Below the pieces are notes generated by a model that was not told where the DNA came from, did not search any database, and worked only from the letters and a program-made list of their open reading frames with translations. 20,585 nt of DNA from a virus. Location: positions 1-20,585 of the IMG/VR virus record IMGVR_UViG_3300002529_000007; one strand, 5' to 3'. The stretch's first letter is position 1. Each line of letters begins with the position of its first letter. Made by a program: the position numbers and the translations under genes. This document shows, piece after piece, positions 18,004-20,585 of the stretch.

Positions 18004-18960
18004 ATGACCACCGACACACTGGCCAAGCTGGCCGCCTGCCCGTTCTGCGGCGATGAGCCAAAGACGACAGAACGGCCAGACAATATAGACGGCACCGAAT
18101 TCTTCTATGCAGTGATGTGCTACTGCGGTGGGTATTCGGCAACCGCCCACAAGATGGCGATACGGAAAACGCCCGAGCAAGCCAAGGCTGATGCAGTCGA
18201 AGCCTGGAACCGCCGCGCACTCACAGCGCAAGCACTACCCGCTGCCGAGCCGTTCGGTTATTTCAAAGCCGAGCCGTTTGGCTGGGTGAACTGCGCGGAA
18301 ACTGACGACGGGGCGGTTGCTCTGTACGAGCGGCCCGCCTCACAATTCACCGGCGCATTCACGGGCATCGCCGCACGCAAGCTGGCAGAGCTGGCGGACC
18401 AGGGCTACCGGGTCAACGGGTACAGCCTGATGCACGCAGAGACCAGGGCGCGCGGCTTCATCGATGACGGCGGCTTTGTGGGCTGGTGGAGCAACCGGGA
18501 TCATGAGCAGGCAGCCACACCAAAGGCAGCACTGGTCGCAGAGTTCGGCGAACGCATGGCAGGGTACAGCGAGGGGTTTGACGACGGCAAAGGCGTGGGG
18601 GAGAGGCAGGCAGCGCAAGCCACTGCGGGGGTTTACTTGCAGGTTTACCGCTGCAAGATCAAAAGCCGCAGCCAGATCAAGAAGGAGATCCCGCGAGAGC
18701 ATCAAGGCTGGTGGGCTGATGTGTCGGCCGGCCAGGTGCTGAACCTGCGCCAGGCAGTGCAGGCCGATCTTGACCGATGCAATCTAAGTGGCCCACGCAG
18801 CCGCAACCCCGATGACTACATGTGCGAGACCTTCGCGCATGGTTCGCTGGTGTCAAAGGTCGCGCTCGAGTACATGAACCCGGAGCAGCATGTGTTTGCC
18901 ATCGTTGCCGCGCTCCCACAGCCACAGCCCCAATCGGCGCAGTCGAAGGGGGATGCGTAA
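18004..18960 (+). CDS. Lar-like zinc domain fused to phage accessory modules
   Basis: This 318-residue protein begins with a Lar-type restriction-alleviation domain: LAACPFCGDEP (C12, C15), AVMCYCGGYSATAHK (C39, C41) and DAVEAWNRRAL (WNRR 68-71). The C-x-x-CG...C-x-C...WNRR pattern is the hallmark of the family; Rac Lar modulates type I restriction. Free-standing Lar proteins are only 60-70 residues, so about 240 residues are added. These include repeats of AEPFGYFKAEPFGWV, a possible VALYERPA module, and GERMAGYSEGFDDGKG. The last 100 residues are unassigned. Whether the Lar activity is kept in this fusion is unknown. The gene is in the early operon, as expected for an anti-restriction function. 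Confidence 0.75.
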   Translation: MTTDTLAKLAACPFCGDEPKTTERPDNIDGTEFFYAVMCYCGGYSATAHKMAIRKTPEQAKADAVEAWNRRALTAQALPAAEPFGYFKAEPFGWVNCAETDDGAVALYERPASQFTGAFTGIAARKLAELADQGYRVNGYSLMHAETRARGFIDDGGFVGWWSNRDHEQAATPKAALVAEFGERMAGYSEGFDDGKGVGERQAAQATAGVYLQVYRCKIKSRSQIKKEIPREHQGWWADVSAGQVLNLRQAVQADLDRCNLSGPRSRNPDDYMCETFAHGSLVSKVALEYMNPEQHVFAIVAALPQPQPQSAQSKGDA

Positions 18961-19178
18961 TGGCCGACATGATTGATTGCGGCGAGAGCGTGCACGACTC
19001 GTGGGCAAAGGGCTCCGAACACCAAGTGCGATGGCTTGGGCCCTACGACGCCAACCTTGATGTTGATGAAGTTGTCAGCCGTCTCGACATGAACAAACTT
19101 ACTGCCGAGGCGGTCAATAGATTCAAACGCGGCTTCCTGCGAGCCCGCGAACTTCATCTTGCGAAAGGCACCCCATGA
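18960..19178 (+). CDS. Small phage protein, unknown function
   Basis: A 72-residue protein that begins one base before the previous stop codon ends (TAATG). Landmarks are MADMIDCGESVHDSWAKGSE, HQVRWLGPYDANLDVDEVVS and AEAVNRFKRGFLRARELHLA. It reads as a short strand region followed by one or two helices. I cannot assign a function. Its stop overlaps the next ATG. Confidence 0.65.
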   Translation: MADMIDCGESVHDSWAKGSEHQVRWLGPYDANLDVDEVVSRLDMNKLTAEAVNRFKRGFLRARELHLAKGTP

Positions 19179-19579
19179 CCCACCCCACGCAGGAAGACGA
19201 CGTGAAGGCCATTCGGGACGCGCTGGCACTTGGGTCTACGCCTGGGCCTTGGCGCATTGGCAACAGCGATGGATTCGCCGCGATTGTGCGGAATGACGCA
19301 GGCGACATCATCACGCCTACGGGGCCAAGGGCTGCGGATGCCTCCCACATCGCAGCCTGCAACCCCGCCCGCATTGCCCGCCTGCTCGCCAGGCTGGAAC
19401 AAGCGGAGCGGGACAAGGATGCAGCGGTGCTGGCTGAGCGCGAAGCGTGCGCGGTGGCGTGCGACAGCCTCTATTACGCGCACATCGGCCCCGGGTTTGG
19501 CGAGGTCCGCCACGGCATTGCAGCCTGTGCCGCAGCCATCCGCCAGCGCGCAGCTATTGCCAGTGAGGCCAAGCCATGA
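19175..19579 (+). CDS. Ea22/Ead-like early phage protein
   Basis: This 134-residue protein has the pattern STPGPWRIGNSD then AADASHIAACNPARIARLLA, which is the mark of Ead/Ea22-like proteins: TPGPW... followed by A-x-x-IA--NP--I--LL. A helix (LEQAERDKDAAVLAEREACA) and a second small unit (RHGIAACAAAIRQRAA) follow. Lambda ea22 is a non-essential early gene in the equivalent region; its function is still unclear. The ATG overlaps the previous stop. Confidence 0.78.
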   Translation: MTHPTQEDDVKAIRDALALGSTPGPWRIGNSDGFAAIVRNDAGDIITPTGPRAADASHIAACNPARIARLLARLEQAERDKDAAVLAEREACAVACDSLYYAHIGPGFGEVRHGIAACAAAIRQRAAIASEAKP

Positions 19580-20154
19580 GCGGGGTCGCTGTTTTGTTCG
19601 CCCGCGCTGACTCGCATTACAAGGCGCTGACTGGCGTTGATGTTTGGGATGAGGCCCGCGATGCTAGGGGCTGGCCGGGTGGTGCGCCGCTGGTGGCCCA
19701 CCCTCCATGCAGGCTGTGGGCAAAGCTGCGTCAGTTCGCCAAAGCCAAAGATCCTCAGATGGAGCGACAACTGGCGATTGACGCCGTGGCCCATGTTAGG
19801 CGGTTTGGCGGCGTGCTTGAGCACCCAGCAGAAAGCACCCTATGGGCACACAGGAGCCTCCCGCGCCCTGGCCGCGCACCTGATGAGTTCGGAGGATGGA
19901 CCGCACAAATCAGGCAGTGCGATTGGGGGCACAAAGCCGAAAAGCTGACATGGCTCTACATCGTTGGCTGCCACCCCGATGACCTGCCGTCCATGCCGCC
20001 GCCCGGTGAGCCTACCGGGGTAATCAAGCCGCAGCGCGGAGTCCCGCGAACACTCAAGATCGTGACAAAGGCAGAGCGCGAACATACGCCGCCAGATTTC
20101 GCGCAATGGCTGGTTGACCTAGCCGCTCGCTGCAAACCAAAGGAAGCCCCATGA
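19576..20154 (+). CDS. PPC-motif phage protein, possibly methyltransferase-derived
   Basis: This 192-residue protein begins MSGVAVLFARADSHYKAL and contains DVWDEARDARG, then PLVAHPPCRLWAKLRQF and GGVLEHPAESTLW. The HPPC segment resembles the catalytic PC motif of cytosine-5 methyltransferases, and the N-terminal strand resembles their first strand. However, the glycine-rich SAM-binding loop and the usual ENV motif are not visible. Later motifs (CDWGHKAEKLTWLYIVG, VTKAEREHTPPDFAQWL) are conserved-looking. It may be a shortened or diverged methyltransferase-like protein, or an unrelated fold that shares the motif. Early expression would suit a role in DNA modification or anti-restriction. Confidence 0.65.
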   Translation: MSGVAVLFARADSHYKALTGVDVWDEARDARGWPGGAPLVAHPPCRLWAKLRQFAKAKDPQMERQLAIDAVAHVRRFGGVLEHPAESTLWAHRSLPRPGRAPDEFGGWTAQIRQCDWGHKAEKLTWLYIVGCHPDDLPSMPPPGEPTGVIKPQRGVPRTLKIVTKAEREHTPPDFAQWLVDLAARCKPKEAP

Positions 20155-20261
20155 ACCCCACCAGCAGAGGCACCCGCCCTCGCCGCGATGAGAGGCGAAA
20201 AGCGCGCGATGAAAAGCGCAGGTCTGCCACCCAACACACAGGACAGAGCAATGCAAAGTGA
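20151..20261 (+). CDS. 36-residue strongly basic peptide
   Basis: The ATG at 20151 overlaps the previous stop as ATGA, and the frame overlaps the next gene by 11 bases. The product, MNPTSRGTRPRRDERRKARD then EKRRSATQHTGQSNAK, has 11 Arg/Lys in its first 25 residues and should be disordered and bind nucleic acid or acidic partners. The fit between neighbours suggests it is translated. No function is known. Confidence 0.5.
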   Translation: MNPTSRGTRPRRDERRKARDEKRRSATQHTGQSNAK

Positions 20262-20585
20262 CAAAGACCTGCTGATGCTGGCGGCCCAAGCATATTGGGC
20301 TGGCGAGATTGATGATGTGGTCTCCATTGAATGGAGCGATGAGGACAACGGAGTGCTCTACACGCACGCCGACAACCAGGATCACAACGGGACCGACCTC
20401 ACCTTTGTGTGGAACTCGCTTGAGTCGGGTGAGGATGCTCTGCGCCTGGCGGTGAAGCTGATGATGAGCGTCGAAATTTCCGAGCACGAAGCATCGACCT
20501 ATGCTTATGCCGGGCCAGCAGATCGTGTCTATGCAATGGAGCTTTGGCGCAATGACAGGGACGCAGCCACCCGCCGAGCCATAAC
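20251..20585 (+). CDS. Conserved phage protein (WN-L...DALRLAVKL type), partial
   Basis: The ATG at 20251 has AGGA about 11 bases upstream. The frame stays open to the right edge, giving at least 111 residues. Landmarks are MQSDKDLLMLAAQAYWAGEI, then LTFVWNSLESGEDALRLAVK and ending DRDAATRRAI. The W-N-x-L---x-DALRLAVKL and AATRRAI motifs are widespread in phage accessory proteins of unknown function. The first part looks like strands with conserved tryptophans. The C-terminal end lies outside the window. Confidence 0.72.
   Translation, partial: MQSDKDLLMLAAQAYWAGEIDDVVSIEWSDEDNGVLYTHADNQDHNGTDLTFVWNSLESGEDALRLAVKLMMSVEISEHEASTYAYAGPADRVYAMELWRNDRDAATRRAI

Overview
The window is about 20.6 kb of a temperate, lambda-like bacteriophage or prophage. 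No host gene is visible. The high GC content and the general look of the phage proteins suggest a Burkholderiales host, perhaps Comamonadaceae; this is inference, because no host marker is present.

Layout, left to right. (1) Positions 1-10347 are transcribed leftward (minus strand). In transcription order from the immunity region they encode: a Cro-like repressor; two tiny membrane peptides; a small conserved phage protein; a terminator in the position of lambda tR1; a CII-position DNA-binding protein; small proteins; a replication initiator with an iteron-like array inside the gene; a DnaB-type helicase; a 'nin'-like block (PD-(D/E)XK nuclease, three small HTH proteins, zinc-knuckle protein, NinB, HEXXH protein, VRR-NUC nuclease, Ref-like HNH nuclease); a Q-like late antiterminator candidate; a terminator; and then terminase small subunit, terminase large subunit and the start of a portal gene. 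(2) Positions about 10350-11635 are the immunity region. A divergent operator pair (oR) lies between cro and a cI-like repressor. The repressor is followed by two small genes, one secreted, and a terminator. A second operator pair (oL) with the same sequence then overlaps a near-consensus rightward promoter. (3) Positions 11635-20585 are the rightward (pL-type) early operon: small membrane or secreted proteins, Bet/RecT annealase, YqaJ/lambda-Exo-type exonuclease, a structured intergenic region, and then a long run of accessory phage genes (Ea22-like modular proteins, a Lar-domain fusion, a PPC-motif protein) that continues past the right edge.

The gene order is a mirror image of the lambda map: recombination genes - oL/pL - cI operon - oR/pR - cro - cII - replication - nin - Q - terminase. 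Nearly all genes within each operon overlap by ATGA or similar junctions, so translation is probably coupled. Several very short genes (15-58 codons) are visible only because they fit exactly between neighbours with such junctions.

The most notable items are: a matched oL/oR operator set not assigned here to any named system, with an apparently leaderless cro and a repressor that lacks the S24 autoprotease domain; a three-way-junction-like RNA just upstream of a ribosome binding site (14970-15013); five tandem heptamers inside the replication initiator gene; and two adjacent stand-alone LuxR-type HTH proteins. No integrase, lysis gene, tRNA, CRISPR array or insertion sequence was found in this window.
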